Assembly: GCA_900753715.1 (NCBI GenBank)
Contig: CAAEAE010000065.1
Location: forward strand, 39,971 to 103,970
DNA: 64,000 nt
Direction: 5' to 3'
Source: an uncultured Roseburia sp.
Lineage (GTDB): Bacteria; Bacillota_A; Clostridia; Lachnospirales; Lachnospiraceae
The position numbers and the translations under genes were made by a program. Positions 1-10,600 of this stretch are shown in pieces (the stretch's first letter is position 1; every line of letters begins with the position of its first letter). The notes beneath the pieces were generated by a model. It was not told the origin of the DNA. It worked only from the letters and a program-made list of their open reading frames with translations, and searched no databases.

Positions 1-2
1 CC

Positions 3-191
3 TATGTGACAATCCCGGACCGCAAGGAAGCAATCGCTTACAGCATCGCAAATGCAAAAGACGGAGATGTCATCATCCTTGCCGGAAAGGGACATGAGGA
101 TTATCAGGAAATTAAGGGCGTGAAACATCCGATGGATGAACGGAAATTAATTGCAGAAATTTTAGAAGAACATCCGGAATATCGCAAATAA
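3..191 (+). CDS. murE: UDP-N-acetylmuramyl-tripeptide synthetase, C-terminal fragment
   Basis: Only the last 62 codons are inside the window; the gene starts upstream. The reading frame opens with Y-V-T-I-P-D-R-K-E-A-I and continues through a VIILAGKGHEDYQ segment. Both are typical of the C-terminal ligase domain of MurE, which adds the third amino acid (meso-DAP or Lys) to UDP-MurNAc-L-Ala-D-Glu in the cytoplasm. The stop is TAA at 189-191. dapA follows after 29 bases, so the two probably share a transcript. That pairing fits DAP-type peptidoglycan, since DapA makes the DAP precursor and MurE would use it. The fragment is too short to show which amino acid is added. Other Mur ligases are less likely given the GKGHE and DRKEAI motifs. 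Confidence 0.85.
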   Translation, partial: YVTIPDRKEAIAYSIANAKDGDVIILAGKGHEDYQEIKGVKHPMDERKLIAEILEEHPEYRK

Positions 192-220
192 AGGCAGCCA
201 ATCGGACAGGAGGAATTGAT

Positions 221-1105
221 ATGGCATTATTTAAAGGGGCAGGAGTTGCACTGGTAACACCATTCCATGAAGATGAGACAATTGATTATGAAGCACTCGA
301 AAAACTGGTGGAAGAACAGATAGAGGGACATACGGATGCAATCATCGTGTGTGGAACGACAGGAGAGCCGGCAACCATGACGGAGGAAGAACGCATTTCC
401 TGCATCCGTTTTGTGGTCGAAAAAGTAAACCACAGAATCCCGGTTATTGCGGGAACCGGAGCAAACTGTACCCGAAATGCCGTTGCAATCTCAAAGAAAG
501 CAGAAGAGCTTGGCGTAGACGGTCTGTTAGTTGTGACCCCTTACTACAATAAAGCAACACAGAACGGGTTATATGAACACTATAAGACGATTGCAGAAGC
601 GGTAACGTTACCGATTATTATGTATAACGTGCCTTCCCGCACGGGCTGTAATATCAAACCGGAGACAGCCGCAAGACTTGGCAGGGAAGTGGAAAATATT
701 GTTGGAATCAAGGAAGCGAGCGGAGATATTTCACAGATTGCAACCCTTGCGTCACTGTGTAAAGGCGTGCTTGATATTTATTCCGGAAATGACGATGAGG
801 TCATTCCGATTCTTTCCCTCGGCGGAATCGGTGTTATTTCTGTAATGTCAAATGTAATGCCACGCGAGATGCACGATATGGTACTGGAATATCTCGAAGG
901 AGACCGTGAAAAAGCTTTAAAAATTCAGCTTGAGAGCCTTGAGTTTATCCATGCACTGTTTTGTGAGGTAAATCCGATTCCGGTAAAGATGGCACTCCAT
1001 TTACAGGGAAAATGTGAGCCCACCATGCGTCTTCCGCTGACACAGCTTTCCAAAGAAAATTGTGTACGCTTAAAAGCTGCGATGGAAGGACTTGGACTGC
1101 TTTAG
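221..1105 (+). CDS. dapA: 4-hydroxy-tetrahydrodipicolinate synthase
   Basis: 294 residues, the usual DapA length. It condenses pyruvate with aspartate semialdehyde, the first committed step of lysine and DAP synthesis in the cytoplasm. The N-terminus runs through the CGTTGEPATM phosphate/substrate motif. The catalytic tyrosine lies in YNVPSRTG (about residue 135). The Schiff-base lysine is K164 in GIKEASGD. The start ATG at 221 is preceded by ACAGGAGGAATTG, a strong ribosome site. It sits just downstream of murE, linking cell-wall precursor steps. Members of the same fold (N-acetylneuraminate lyase, KDG aldolase) are excluded by overall similarity and by the YNVPSRTG and GTTGE combination. 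Nothing odd was seen. Confidence 0.95.
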   Translation: MALFKGAGVALVTPFHEDETIDYEALEKLVEEQIEGHTDAIIVCGTTGEPATMTEEERISCIRFVVEKVNHRIPVIAGTGANCTRNAVAISKKAEELGVDGLLVVTPYYNKATQNGLYEHYKTIAEAVTLPIIMYNVPSRTGCNIKPETAARLGREVENIVGIKEASGDISQIATLASLCKGVLDIYSGNDDEVIPILSLGGIGVISVMSNVMPREMHDMVLEYLEGDREKALKIQLESLEFIHALFCEVNPIPVKMALHLQGKCEPTMRLPLTQLSKENCVRLKAAMEGLGLL

Positions 1106-1133
1106 AAAGCACATTACTTTCCGCCTCTGGGTC

Positions 1134-1163
1134 TTGACGATACCTTGCGCTATCACGTATAAT
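1134..1163 (+). promoter_or_regulatory. Sigma-70 type promoter for lepA-hemW
   Basis: TTGACG at 1134-1139 and TATAAT at 1158-1163 are separated by 18 bases. The pair lies between the dapA stop and the lepA ribosome site (AAGGAGG, 1185-1191). It is read directly from sequence and was not tested. Confidence 0.7.
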
Positions 1164-1198
1164 AAGTACTATGCGAAAAGGCATAAGGAGGAAAATAC

Positions 1199-3010
1199 GT
1201 GTCAATCGACCAGAGTAAGATTCGGAATTTTTGTATTATTGCACATATCGATCACGGCAAGTCGACACTTGCAGATCGTATTATAGAGAGCACCGGAACG
1301 CTGACAAACCGCGAAATGCAGGCGCAGGTGCTCGATAACATGGAACTTGAGAGAGAGCGTGGAATTACAATCAAATCCCAGGCTGTCCGTATTATTTATA
1401 AGGCGAAGGATGGGGAAGAGTATATTTTCAATCTCATCGACACGCCGGGGCATGTGGACTTTAACTATGAGGTTTCACGAAGCCTTGCTGCCTGTGACGG
1501 AGCCATTCTTGTTGTGGATGCTGCACAGGGTGTGGAGGCGCAGACACTTGCCAATGTATATCTGGCATTAGACCATGACCTTGATGTGCTTCCGGTCATC
1601 AACAAGGTAGATCTTCCGAGTGCGCAGCCGGATGAGGTGGCGCAGGAGATTGAGGATGTCATCGGAATCGAGGCGCATGACGCACCCCGTATTTCTGCCA
1701 AGACCGGACTTAACATTGACCAGGTGTTAGAACAGATTGTGACCAAAATCCCGGCGCCGATCGGAGATCCGAAGGCACCGCTTAAGGCTTTGATTTTCGA
1801 TGCACTTTATGATTCCTATAAGGGTGTTATTGTATTCTGCCGCCTGAAAGAGGGAACGGTGAAAGTCGGCGATACAATCCGCATGATGGCAACCGGAGCA
1901 GAAGAGGAAGTAACAGAGGTAGGCTACTTTGGTGCCGGACAGTTTATTCCCTGTGAGGAACTGTCTGCCGGCATGGTAGGCTATCTTTGTGCCAGTATCA
2001 AAAATGTGCGCGACACGCGGGTCGGCGATACGGTTACGAATGCCGCAAACCCTTGTGCAGAGCCACTTCCGGGTTACAAGAAGGTAAATCCGATGGTTTA
2101 CTGCGGAATGTATCCGGCGGACAGCGCGAGATATCCGGATTTACGGGATGCGTTAGAGAAGCTTCAGATTAATGATGCATCGTTACAGTTTGAGCCGGAG
2201 ACGTCGCTTGCACTCGGTTTCGGATTCCGCTGTGGATTCCTTGGACTGCTTCATTTAGAGATTATCCAGGAGCGCTTAGAGCGGGAATTTAACCTGGATC
2301 TGGTGACAACGGCACCGGGCGTTATCTACAAAATACACAAGACGGACGGAGAAATAATTGATTTGACGAATCCGTCCAACCTTCCGGACCCGTCCGAAAT
2401 CGAATATATGGAAGAGCCGGTTGTTTCCGCGGAGATTATGGTAACCAGTGATTATGTGGGAGCGATTATGACACTGTGTCAGGAACGCCGTGGCGTTTAT
2501 CTCAGCATGGAGTACACTGAGAAAACGCGTGCGCTGATTAAGTATGATCTGCCACTAAACGAGATTATCTATGATTTCTTTGATGCGTTAAAATCCCGTT
2601 CAAGAGGTTACGCATCGTTTGACTACGAGTTAAAGGGCTATGAGCGTTCAGAACTGGTGAAATTAGACATTCTCATCAACCATGAGCAGGTCGATGCACT
2701 TTCCTTTATCGTATTTAAGGACAGCGCCTACGAGAGAGGAAGAAAGATGTGCGAGCGCCTCAAAGAAGAGATTCCAAGACACCTGTTTGAAATACCGATT
2801 CAGGCAGCTGTCGGTGGCAAGGTCATTGCGCGTGAGACAGTAAAGGCAATGCGCAAGGATGTGCTTGCAAAGTGTTACGGTGGTGATATCTCCCGAAAGA
2901 GAAAGCTGCTTGAAAAACAGAAGGAAGGAAAGAAGCGGATGCGCCAGGTCGGAAATGTAGAGATTCCACAGGAAGCATTCATGAGCGTCTTAAAGCTGGA
3001 CGAGGATTAA
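1199..3010 (+). CDS. lepA: Elongation factor 4 (back-translocating GTPase LepA)
   Basis: 603 residues, full family length. LepA is a ribosome-associated GTPase that acts on stalled or mistranslocated elongation complexes. G motifs are clear: [10 protein letters not shown] (P-loop), the DTPGHVDF switch II motif, and NKVDLPSA. The EF-G-like domains and the LepA-specific C-terminal domain follow, ending in a Lys/Arg-rich segment and [14 protein letters not shown]. The start is GTG at 1199, set by AAGGAGG eight bases upstream; no ATG fits as well. hemW follows after 32 bases, the lepA-hemW order seen widely in Firmicutes. A promoter is visible at 1134-1163. EF-G and TypA were considered and rejected because of the LepA C-terminal domain and length. 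Confidence 0.97.
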   Translation: MSIDQSKIRNFCIIAHIDHGKSTLADRIIESTGTLTNREMQAQVLDNMELERERGITIKSQAVRIIYKAKDGEEYIFNLIDTPGHVDFNYEVSRSLAACDGAILVVDAAQGVEAQTLANVYLALDHDLDVLPVINKVDLPSAQPDEVAQEIEDVIGIEAHDAPRISAKTGLNIDQVLEQIVTKIPAPIGDPKAPLKALIFDALYDSYKGVIVFCRLKEGTVKVGDTIRMMATGAEEEVTEVGYFGAGQFIPCEELSAGMVGYLCASIKNVRDTRVGDTVTNAANPCAEPLPGYKKVNPMVYCGMYPADSARYPDLRDALEKLQINDASLQFEPETSLALGFGFRCGFLGLLHLEIIQERLEREFNLDLVTTAPGVIYKIHKTDGEIIDLTNPSNLPDPSEIEYMEEPVVSAEIMVTSDYVGAIMTLCQERRGVYLSMEYTEKTRALIKYDLPLNEIIYDFFDALKSRSRGYASFDYELKGYERSELVKLDILINHEQVDALSFIVFKDSAYERGRKMCERLKEEIPRHLFEIPIQAAVGGKVIARETVKAMRKDVLAKCYGGDISRKRKLLEKQKEGKKRMRQVGNVEIPQEAFMSVLKLDED

Positions 3011-3042
3011 ACGAAGAATGTCATTATACAGGAGGGGAGACC

Positions 3043-4272
3043 ATGGAGAAAAAGGAAATGGAACTGTATGTCCATATTCCGTTTTGCGTGAAAAAATGCA
3101 ATTACTGTGATTTCCTCTCTTTTTCCGCAGATGAGGAAACACAGCAGGAGTATACAAAGGCTTTGTGCAGGGAACTGGAATTTTACGGGGAAAGCAGCAG
3201 GGACTATCACGTTTCAACGGTCTATATCGGAGGAGGGACTCCCTCGTGGCTTAAGGAGGAGTATCTGGCTTCTGTCATGGAGCAGATTCACCGGTCGTTC
3301 GCAATTGATAAAGATGCGGAAATTTCCATTGAATGCAATCCGGGAACCGTGACAGACCATAAATTTGCGGTCTACCGTGACAGCGGCATCAACCGGCTTA
3401 GTATTGGCTTACAGTCTGCGGACAATGAAGAACTAAAACTTCTGGGACGGATTCATACAAAGGAACAGTTTTTAAAGATGTATGCGCTGGCGCGCAAAAA
3501 TGGATTTGGCAATATCAATATTGATTTGATGTACGGGCTTCCGGGACAGACGGTGGAGGCATATTACCGGTCCTTAGAACAGGTGATAAGACTGAAGCCG
3601 GAACATATCTCAGCCTATTCGTTAATCATTGAAAAGGGAACGCCTTTTTACGAGACTTATAAATTCGATGTAGTAAAGCAGGATGCCGGATTAAGGACAG
3701 ATTTTCTGCCGACAGAGGAACAAATCTGCCAGATGACCGAACTTACCGATAAAGCATTAAAGACGATGGGATATGAACACTATGAAATCTCTAATTATGC
3801 AAAGAAGGGGTTTGCTTGCCGCCACAATATCGGTTACTGGAAGCGGACAAGCTACCTTGGAGTAGGACTCGGCGCGGCATCGTTGCTTGACAATATACGG
3901 TATTCAAATACCAGAGAACTGTATTCCTATCTGGAGGAAACCAGAAATATTCACGGTGGTATCTGGCAGAATCCGCTTCCGGACGGAAGCGTGGACGAAC
4001 TTTTTGCCACGAATCTTCATGCTTCTGCGGAACGGGTATCACGAAATGCGCAGATGGAAGAGTTTATGTTTTTGGGACTCCGGATGATACGGGGAATTTC
4101 CCGTGACGAGTTTCAGGCTGCATTTCAGATTCCGATTGAAGCAGTCTATCAGGATGTTATGATGCGCCTGATGCAGGAGAAGCTTTTGGAAAAGCGGGAA
4201 GGGCGCATTTATCTGACCGAGAAGGGGCAGGATGTGAGCAATTATGCACTGTCACAGTTCCTGCTTTCGTGA
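3043..4272 (+). CDS. hemW: Radical SAM heme chaperone HemW (coproporphyrinogen III oxidase-like)
   Basis: 409 residues. The radical-SAM cluster motif is C15-x3-C19-x2-C22 in HIPFCVKKCNYCDF, which is the HemW/HemN signature at the very N-terminus. IGGGTPSWL and the SIGLQS segment (SAM and barrel motifs) follow, and a winged-helix HemN C-terminal domain lies around residues 330-400. HemW binds heme and hands it to apo-proteins; true HemN oxidases are longer and carry an extra cysteine in the motif, so HemW is preferred. The start ATG at 3043 follows CAGGAGGGGAG. It lies 32 bases after lepA and is presumably co-transcribed with it. Confidence 0.92.
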   Translation: MEKKEMELYVHIPFCVKKCNYCDFLSFSADEETQQEYTKALCRELEFYGESSRDYHVSTVYIGGGTPSWLKEEYLASVMEQIHRSFAIDKDAEISIECNPGTVTDHKFAVYRDSGINRLSIGLQSADNEELKLLGRIHTKEQFLKMYALARKNGFGNINIDLMYGLPGQTVEAYYRSLEQVIRLKPEHISAYSLIIEKGTPFYETYKFDVVKQDAGLRTDFLPTEEQICQMTELTDKALKTMGYEHYEISNYAKKGFACRHNIGYWKRTSYLGVGLGAASLLDNIRYSNTRELYSYLEETRNIHGGIWQNPLPDGSVDELFATNLHASAERVSRNAQMEEFMFLGLRMIRGISRDEFQAAFQIPIEAVYQDVMMRLMQEKLLEKREGRIYLTEKGQDVSNYALSQFLLS

Positions 4273-4388
4273 CATTCCATTTGGAATCTGTATATTAAGA
4301 AAAATTTAACTGGCTTTTTTGCCGGGGAAACGATACAATGAAAACAGGGAGCATATTCCCAATTTAATTAGAACGAGAGAGTTTAATT

Positions 4389-5948
4389 GTGGACAAGAAC
4401 AGAAGGAAAAGAAAACGAATCAGAAACCTTATTAACATAGCCGGGTGCACATTTTGTCTGTTGCTGGTGCTTTTGATTTTTCGCGGAGTCGGATATCTTC
4501 TTGAAAAGCACAGTACACATTCCGGTGTGGATTCCGCCAACGATGTGACAGAGTCATCCCAGAATCTTGCTGCGCAGACAGAAGAGACGGAGATAGAAAC
4601 GGAGACGGAGGAACAGAAGCTGGTCATCTGTTTAGACCCCGGTCACGGAGGAAAAGACCCGGGAACCAATTCAGGAGAGCGCTATGAAAAAGATGATGTT
4701 TTAAAACTTGCAAATAAAACAGCAGAGTATTTAAAAACACAGGATGTAGAGGTGGTGCTCACGCGTACGGGAGATGAATTCCCAAGCCTTGAGGAGCGCG
4801 CCCAGATTGCAAATGAGAGTAACGCAGACTACTTTGTTTCTTTCCATCGCAATGAGGGAGACGGCTACGGTGTAGAGTGCTGGGTGAACAAAGAGGCAGA
4901 GGCGGCGGATATTGCACTGGCAGAGGATATCATGAGCGCACTTGAATCCATTGGAATCCAGAGAAACCGCGGTGTAAAGTACGGTTCCCAGAGCAATTCG
5001 GATGAAAATTATTATGTCAATAACCATACGGAGATGACGTCCTGCCTGATTGAGTTTGGATTTATCAATGATACAACAGATAATGAGCTTTTTGATGCGC
5101 ACTTAGATGAGTATGGAAAAGCAATCGGTGAGGCAATTTTACGTGCCGCAGAGGAATCCTCTGCTGTGACAGAGCCGGAAACCGAGACGGAGAATACAAC
5201 GACGGACACGTCAGACCGCGAGCCGAATACGATTATCGAGAATGTGTCAAGCCTTGACGAAACCTGCATTGATTATGGACACGGATCCAATACGGATGAA
5301 AACAACCGTCCGGATGGAGCAACCATGTACCAGGAGAAGTATGGAGATACGTACAATGCAATCTTTATCAAGGAAGCGGATGAAAAGAAAATTTATCTGA
5401 CATTTGACGAAGGATATGAGTACGGATATTCCGAGTCCATTTTAAATACGCTCAAAGAGAAGAATGTCAAGGCAGTCTTTTTTGTGACAAAACCATATGC
5501 GGTTGCGGATCCGGAACTGGTGCAGCGCATGATTGATGAGGGGCACACAGTCGGAAACCACTCCGTGAACCATCCGGCAAACGGACTTCCGTCAGAGACC
5601 ATTGACGAGCAGACCAATGAGGTTATGGAGACACACGAATATGTGAAGGAAAACTTTGGCGGATATGAGATGCATTATTTCCGCTTCCCGGCAGGAAAGT
5701 TCAGCGAACAGTCTCTTGCAATTGTAAATAACTGCAACTATACCAGCGTATTCTGGAGCTTCGCATATTATGATTATGATGTGAACAACCAGCCGGATCA
5801 GACGGCAAGTTTACAGAAGCTGATGGATAAGCTTCATCCGGGTGCAGTTTACCTGCTTCACGCAGAATCAGAGACGAATGCTGCAATCTTGGGACAGTTT
5901 ATTGATGATGCAAGAGCAGCCGGTTACGAATTTGCACAGTTATTATAG
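4389..5948 (+). CDS. Bifunctional cell-wall protein: CwlD-like amidase fused to PdaA-like delta-lactam deacetylase
   Basis: 519 residues. A basic N-terminus and membrane helix (about 18-42) lead into an acidic linker, so both enzyme domains should be outside the membrane. Residues ~78-245 form an Amidase_3 (zinc N-acetylmuramoyl-L-alanine amidase) domain with CLDPGHGGKDPG, a metal-ligand Glu after SGERY, FVSFHRNEG, and the catalytic Glu in CLIEFGFIN. Residues ~305-519 form a NodB/CE4 domain with PdaA hallmarks: TFDEGYE, GNHSVNHP, RFPAGKFSE, VFWSFAYYDYD, LHPGAVYLLHAE. CwlD removes the peptide from MurNAc and PdaA then deacetylates and cyclises it to muramic-delta-lactam in spore cortex, so this single chain joins two consecutive steps. 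The start is GTG at 4389 after GAGAGAG. The family roles are established; the fused function is inference. Confidence 0.88.
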   Translation: MDKNRRKRKRIRNLINIAGCTFCLLLVLLIFRGVGYLLEKHSTHSGVDSANDVTESSQNLAAQTEETEIETETEEQKLVICLDPGHGGKDPGTNSGERYEKDDVLKLANKTAEYLKTQDVEVVLTRTGDEFPSLEERAQIANESNADYFVSFHRNEGDGYGVECWVNKEAEAADIALAEDIMSALESIGIQRNRGVKYGSQSNSDENYYVNNHTEMTSCLIEFGFINDTTDNELFDAHLDEYGKAIGEAILRAAEESSAVTEPETETENTTTDTSDREPNTIIENVSSLDETCIDYGHGSNTDENNRPDGATMYQEKYGDTYNAIFIKEADEKKIYLTFDEGYEYGYSESILNTLKEKNVKAVFFVTKPYAVADPELVQRMIDEGHTVGNHSVNHPANGLPSETIDEQTNEVMETHEYVKENFGGYEMHYFRFPAGKFSEQSLAIVNNCNYTSVFWSFAYYDYDVNNQPDQTASLQKLMDKLHPGAVYLLHAESETNAAILGQFIDDARAAGYEFAQLL

Positions 5949-5993
5949 AAGATAACATAGAAGCAGTGCAGAAAAAGGGAGGATGTACAACAA

Positions 5994-7304
5994 ATGGAGG
6001 AATCAAAGAAAAGTGCTGTATGGAAAAAAATTCTCGCACCGTTAGGAGTAATGGTTGTGATACTTGCGGCGATATTGATGGCGATTTTAAAACTGGTAGA
6101 GCTTCGGATTATCAGCACGGTGACGGGAATGGTACTCATCTGTGTCATAATTGTCGCTGTGTTTGGTCTGATATTTGCTGTATTAAAAGCTGTCGTTGAA
6201 CCGATTTTAGCGGTAGTGGGAAAGGCAGGAAATGGAAAGGAAGATAAATTTTCTGCAAAGGTGGACCGTGTGGCATCGCGTGACGATGAACTTGGAAAGC
6301 TTATCCGCACGATTCGAGAGGAGACCACTTCATTTGCAAATGTGCTTTCCGGAATCCGCAAGGCATCCGATGAACTTGGTGCGGTATCCGATGATTTTCA
6401 GAAGATTTTTGGTGATATGACATCATCGCTTGAGGATACCGGCGAGGCAGTGGAAAAGATTGCAGGCAATACCGTATCGCAGGCTGACCATACGCTTGAC
6501 ATGAAAGAAAAGATTGATGCTATCAGCCAGTCTATCGACCGCATTTCCGAGAATATCGAGCATCTGACAAAGAGCGCAGCAACAGTCAGAGAGTGTAACG
6601 ATTCCGCAGAGGGCATTATGAAGGAGTTGATTACCATCAGCCGGGAGAGCGGGGAGGCGATTGATAACGTCAGAAAGCAGACAGACCTTACCAATAAATC
6701 CGCACAGCAGATTCGAACCGCAACGGAGATTATTGCCGGCATTTCCAGCCAGACCAATCTTCTGGCATTAAATGCAAGCATTGAGGCGGCAAGAGCAGGA
6801 GAACACGGAAAAGGATTTGCAGTTGTTGCAGAGGAAATCCGTACACTGGCTGACCAGTCCAGAGAGTCTACCGAGCAGATTAACCAGATTGTCAATGACC
6901 TGATTCAGAATTCTGATGTCAGCGTGGAGATTACGGAAAAGGTGACAGAAGCCTTTGCAAGACAGAACGAAAAGATTCAGGATACGGAAGAAATCTTTAA
7001 GTCTTTAAATACTGAAATCCAGCAGGTAAGTGATTCTATCGGCGGAATCGGCATGGAAGTAGGCGAGTTAAAAGATCACAAGAATGTGATTGAGAATGGA
7101 ATTACATCTCTGACCGAGGTGGCAGAACAGAATGCGGACAGTGCAAAAGTCACCACAGACAATATGGAGAAATTCCGTGAGATTGCAGGGGAATGTGATG
7201 CCGTACAGGAACGTGTAGTTTCCGTATCGGATGAACTGCTTGATTACATTAAACAGGTGAATACAGAGAATATCCGCAGCAAGAGAGAAAAGCTGTTAGG
7301 ATAA
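5994..7304 (+). CDS. Methyl-accepting chemotaxis-type receptor without an extracellular sensor domain
   Basis: 436 residues. Two adjacent hydrophobic helices (about 12-35 and 38-66) are separated by only a few residues, so there is no external ligand domain. A HAMP-like stretch follows, then a long coiled coil containing the highly conserved MCP hairpin tip ([20 protein letters not shown] and [12 protein letters not shown], about 258-288). Such proteins signal to CheA/CheW, or in non-motile relatives to other kinases. The ATG at 5994 follows AGGGAGG. It stands alone between the cortex enzyme and a terminator, with no che genes in the window. The input could be an intramembrane or cytoplasmic cue; the sequence does not say which. 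Confidence 0.9.
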   Translation: MEESKKSAVWKKILAPLGVMVVILAAILMAILKLVELRIISTVTGMVLICVIIVAVFGLIFAVLKAVVEPILAVVGKAGNGKEDKFSAKVDRVASRDDELGKLIRTIREETTSFANVLSGIRKASDELGAVSDDFQKIFGDMTSSLEDTGEAVEKIAGNTVSQADHTLDMKEKIDAISQSIDRISENIEHLTKSAATVRECNDSAEGIMKELITISRESGEAIDNVRKQTDLTNKSAQQIRTATEIIAGISSQTNLLALNASIEAARAGEHGKGFAVVAEEIRTLADQSRESTEQINQIVNDLIQNSDVSVEITEKVTEAFARQNEKIQDTEEIFKSLNTEIQQVSDSIGGIGMEVGELKDHKNVIENGITSLTEVAEQNADSAKVTTDNMEKFREIAGECDAVQERVVSVSDELLDYIKQVNTENIRSKREKLLG

Positions 7305-7330
7305 GCAGAAAACAGAATCAGAAGAAATAA

Positions 7331-7365
7331 GAGGGAACTTTCCGTTAGGGAGGTTCCCTTTTTTT
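7331..7365 (+). terminator. Rho-independent terminator after the MCP gene
   Basis: A stem formed by AGGGAACTTTCC and GGGAGGTTCCCT with a short GTTA loop is followed by seven T residues. Confidence 0.85.
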
Positions 7366-7650
7366 CGAATAATGGGCATCGCGATAACTTGAGAAAATCT
7401 ACAACATAAAAATATAAAATATTTTATGTAAAAATTAAGAGAACTTTTTTATTCAAATTGTCATGAACCAAAGTACCAGAGAACATAGGGATAGCAAAAG
7501 AAGAGAACAAAAAATGCACAAATAGAGAGAAATGAAACTGTGTAAAACAACAGAAAATTAAGAAAAACTTAAAATAGTTTAGTGCAAAGTAAACAACCGT
7601 GCTATACTGTCCGTGGAGAAGTAAAACCATGAAATATGCAGGAGGGAGAC
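7366..7650 (+). promoter_or_regulatory. AT-rich upstream region and extended -10 promoter of the GH43 gene
   Basis: This 285-base stretch has no gene. Most of it is A/T-rich with no repeat that I can define. An extended -10 element, TG-C-TATACT, lies at 7600-7608; no good -35 hexamer is present 17 bases upstream, as is usual for extended -10 promoters. The ribosome site GGAGGG is at 7640-7645. Confidence 0.5.
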
Positions 7651-10600
7651 ATGAAAAGAAAATGGCGTAAAACGCTGTCCGCAACAATGGCAGTCTTACT
7701 TGCGGCAGCTCCGATGGGGAGTATCGGGACAAAGACATGGGCACAAGAGAATGGAACGCTGATTACGGAAAGCGAGATGGAAGAAATTTTAGCGGGTGAT
7801 ACGGGGACATCCGCGACGGTCAGAACAAGACAGTCCGTGCATGATCCGTCGATTGTGGCGGATGATGGCACTTACTATGTTTTTGGCTCTCACATGGGCA
7901 CAGCGAAGACGACGGATTTAAGTAACTGGGAATTACTATACAGCGAGAATAACGCAGACTGTGGATTATTCGGAAATGCGGCAGGGGAGACGGTGTCTTA
8001 CGAGGAGGCGTTTAAGGAAAATGCCTATCAGGGAACAGTGAGTGTTTGCAGGGCAGACGGAACAAAGCTGGAGGTTGACTTTGGTACTTACGATGCGGCG
8101 GCATGGATTGAGGATAACACGGTTTCAGGTAATATGTGGGCGCCGGATGTGATTTACAATACGACGATGAACAAATGGTGTATGTACTTAAGTTTAAATG
8201 GTGCAAACTGGGATTCGACTATCATTCTTCTGACAGCGGATGATGTGGAAGGACCTTATGTTTATCAGGGACCGGTGGTATTTACCGGATTTTCAACAGC
8301 AGATTCCGACGATTCCTTTCACGATACGGATTTGGAACTGGTATTAGGGGATTTAGACGAGCTTCCGGAGAAATACAGACAGCGGACAGATACCAGCAAC
8401 GGAACCTGGGGAGAGTGGTGGCCGCATGCCATTGACCCGACTGTATTTTACGGCGATGATGGAAAACTCTGGCTTGCCTATGGCTCCTGGTCAGGTGGAA
8501 TCTGTATGTTAGAGCTGGATGAGAATACGGGACTGCGCGATTACACGGTCGTGTATGACAGCGACAGTGATACGCTCGGAAAAAGTTATACCAGTGATGC
8601 GTATTTTGGAAAACGGATTGCCGGCGGTTATTATGTGTCAGGAGAAGGTCCTTATATCCAGAAAATCGGAAACTATTATTATCTGTTTATGTCCTACGGT
8701 TTTTATTCGCCGGAGGGCGGTTATCAGATGCGTATTTTCCGTTCAGAGAACCCGGATGGACCGTATGTGGATGCACAGGGAAACAGCGCGTGCTATACCG
8801 GATATGTGCACAACTATAATGGAAGCGATACCCGCGGTGAGCGTCTGATGGCAGGCTATAAGTGGGACAGCATGGATGTGGCGGAAGTGGCACAGGGACA
8901 TAATTCGGTATTTGTAGATACAGATGGAAAAGCATATGTCATTTACCATACAAAGTTTGCAGACGGTACGGCGTCGCATGAGCTTCGGGTACATCAGCTT
9001 TTTGTCAATGAAGATGGCTGGCTTGTGGCAGCACCTTACGAGTATGACGGAGAGACGCTTTCAGACAGTGGATATGAGGTGTCACAGGTGACGGGAGAGT
9101 ATGGTACGATTTTACACTCGTATGTGCAGGATTATGCGGGTTTGGAGTATGCGACACCACAGCAGATTGTGTTAAATGAGGATGGTTCAATTACCGGAAG
9201 TTATACCGGAACCTGGAGTGTGGATGCGGACAGTCCTAATATTGAACTTGTCATGGATGGACATACCTACCGGGGCGTTCTGATTGAACAGAAGGTGGAT
9301 AATGAGAACTATTCGACACTTTGCTTTACGGCGGTGAATGAAGAAGGACTTTGTATCTGGGGAGCAATGTCTTCCGATGCAAAAAGTATTATTGCACAGA
9401 ATGTGAAAAACTTTGATTTTGGAGTGCCGGAAAGTACCTATACGGATATTGAACTTCCGACAGAGGGAAATAGCGGTGCGGTCATTTCCTGGAGTTCTTC
9501 GGATGAAAGTGTCATAAGTGCAGACGGAACAGTGGCAGCAAATCGCACAGAAGATGTGCAGGTAACTTTGACCGCAACGATTGGCAAGGGAAGCTATTAT
9601 TATCTGCTGGATTTCCCGGTTACGGTGAAGGCGGGAGACGGGACATTTTCCGAGAGAACGCTGATTGCATCTTATTTCACCGATAATCCGCAGGATTTGT
9701 CTGTGGTGATGGACGGAAGTCTTTCGGTGGCAAACCCGTTTTATGACGGAACGACGCACGGGATTGATATATCCGGTGGTGTCAGTGTGGAGTTTGATGT
9801 GGAAAAAACAGGCGATTTACATATGCTTGGAACAATTCTTGCATTTCTTGGAAGCGGGCGGCTTTATTTTACCCCGGGTTCCTATCTCGGCTATAATGCG
9901 ACCGGCGGATATTTCGATGCCAACATAAAAGACTGGTCGCTTGTGCAGGATTACATCGGCGATGGCGCTCATGTGAAATTGGAATTTTTACAGGATGGCT
10001 TTGGCGTCTATGTGGATGGAACGCTGGTGTATGATGAAGAAATTGTTTCCACGGAAAATGGCGGCGGCACGCTGACGGACTACACCAAGGTGTTAAAATG
10101 GCTCAACGAAAGTGCTGAAACCTTGTATTTCGGGTATGGCTCCTGGTGGGCATCCGTCGGGGATGACGAGGCAAATTGTACCATCAGCAATGTAGAATGT
10201 TATGCAGAGACAACGACGGCTTCTTCGAGTACCGCAGATGCAGTGGTATGGTATGAAAAGGATGAGGTGACGCTTGCGTCAAGTGATGCCATTACCTATG
10301 AGGAAAATCCGTTTTACGGAGAGGAGACAGACTGCCTGTATCTCGCCTATACGATTAATTTTGCATCGGATGCCGCAAAAAACGGCTGGGATGGCGTGAT
10401 GAGCTTTTTCAATTCCACGACGTCTGGAAGAATCTCCGTGCAGACCAATCCGTATATTTGTTTTAACGCCGGAGATGGCAACTGGATGGATTTGAACAAC
10501 CCGAGTAATACGGCAAACGGTGGAACGAACTGGGCGGCTACGGCGGAGACTGGAACAGATTACCGGGTTGAGATTTTAATTACCACAAGCGGTGTGACGA

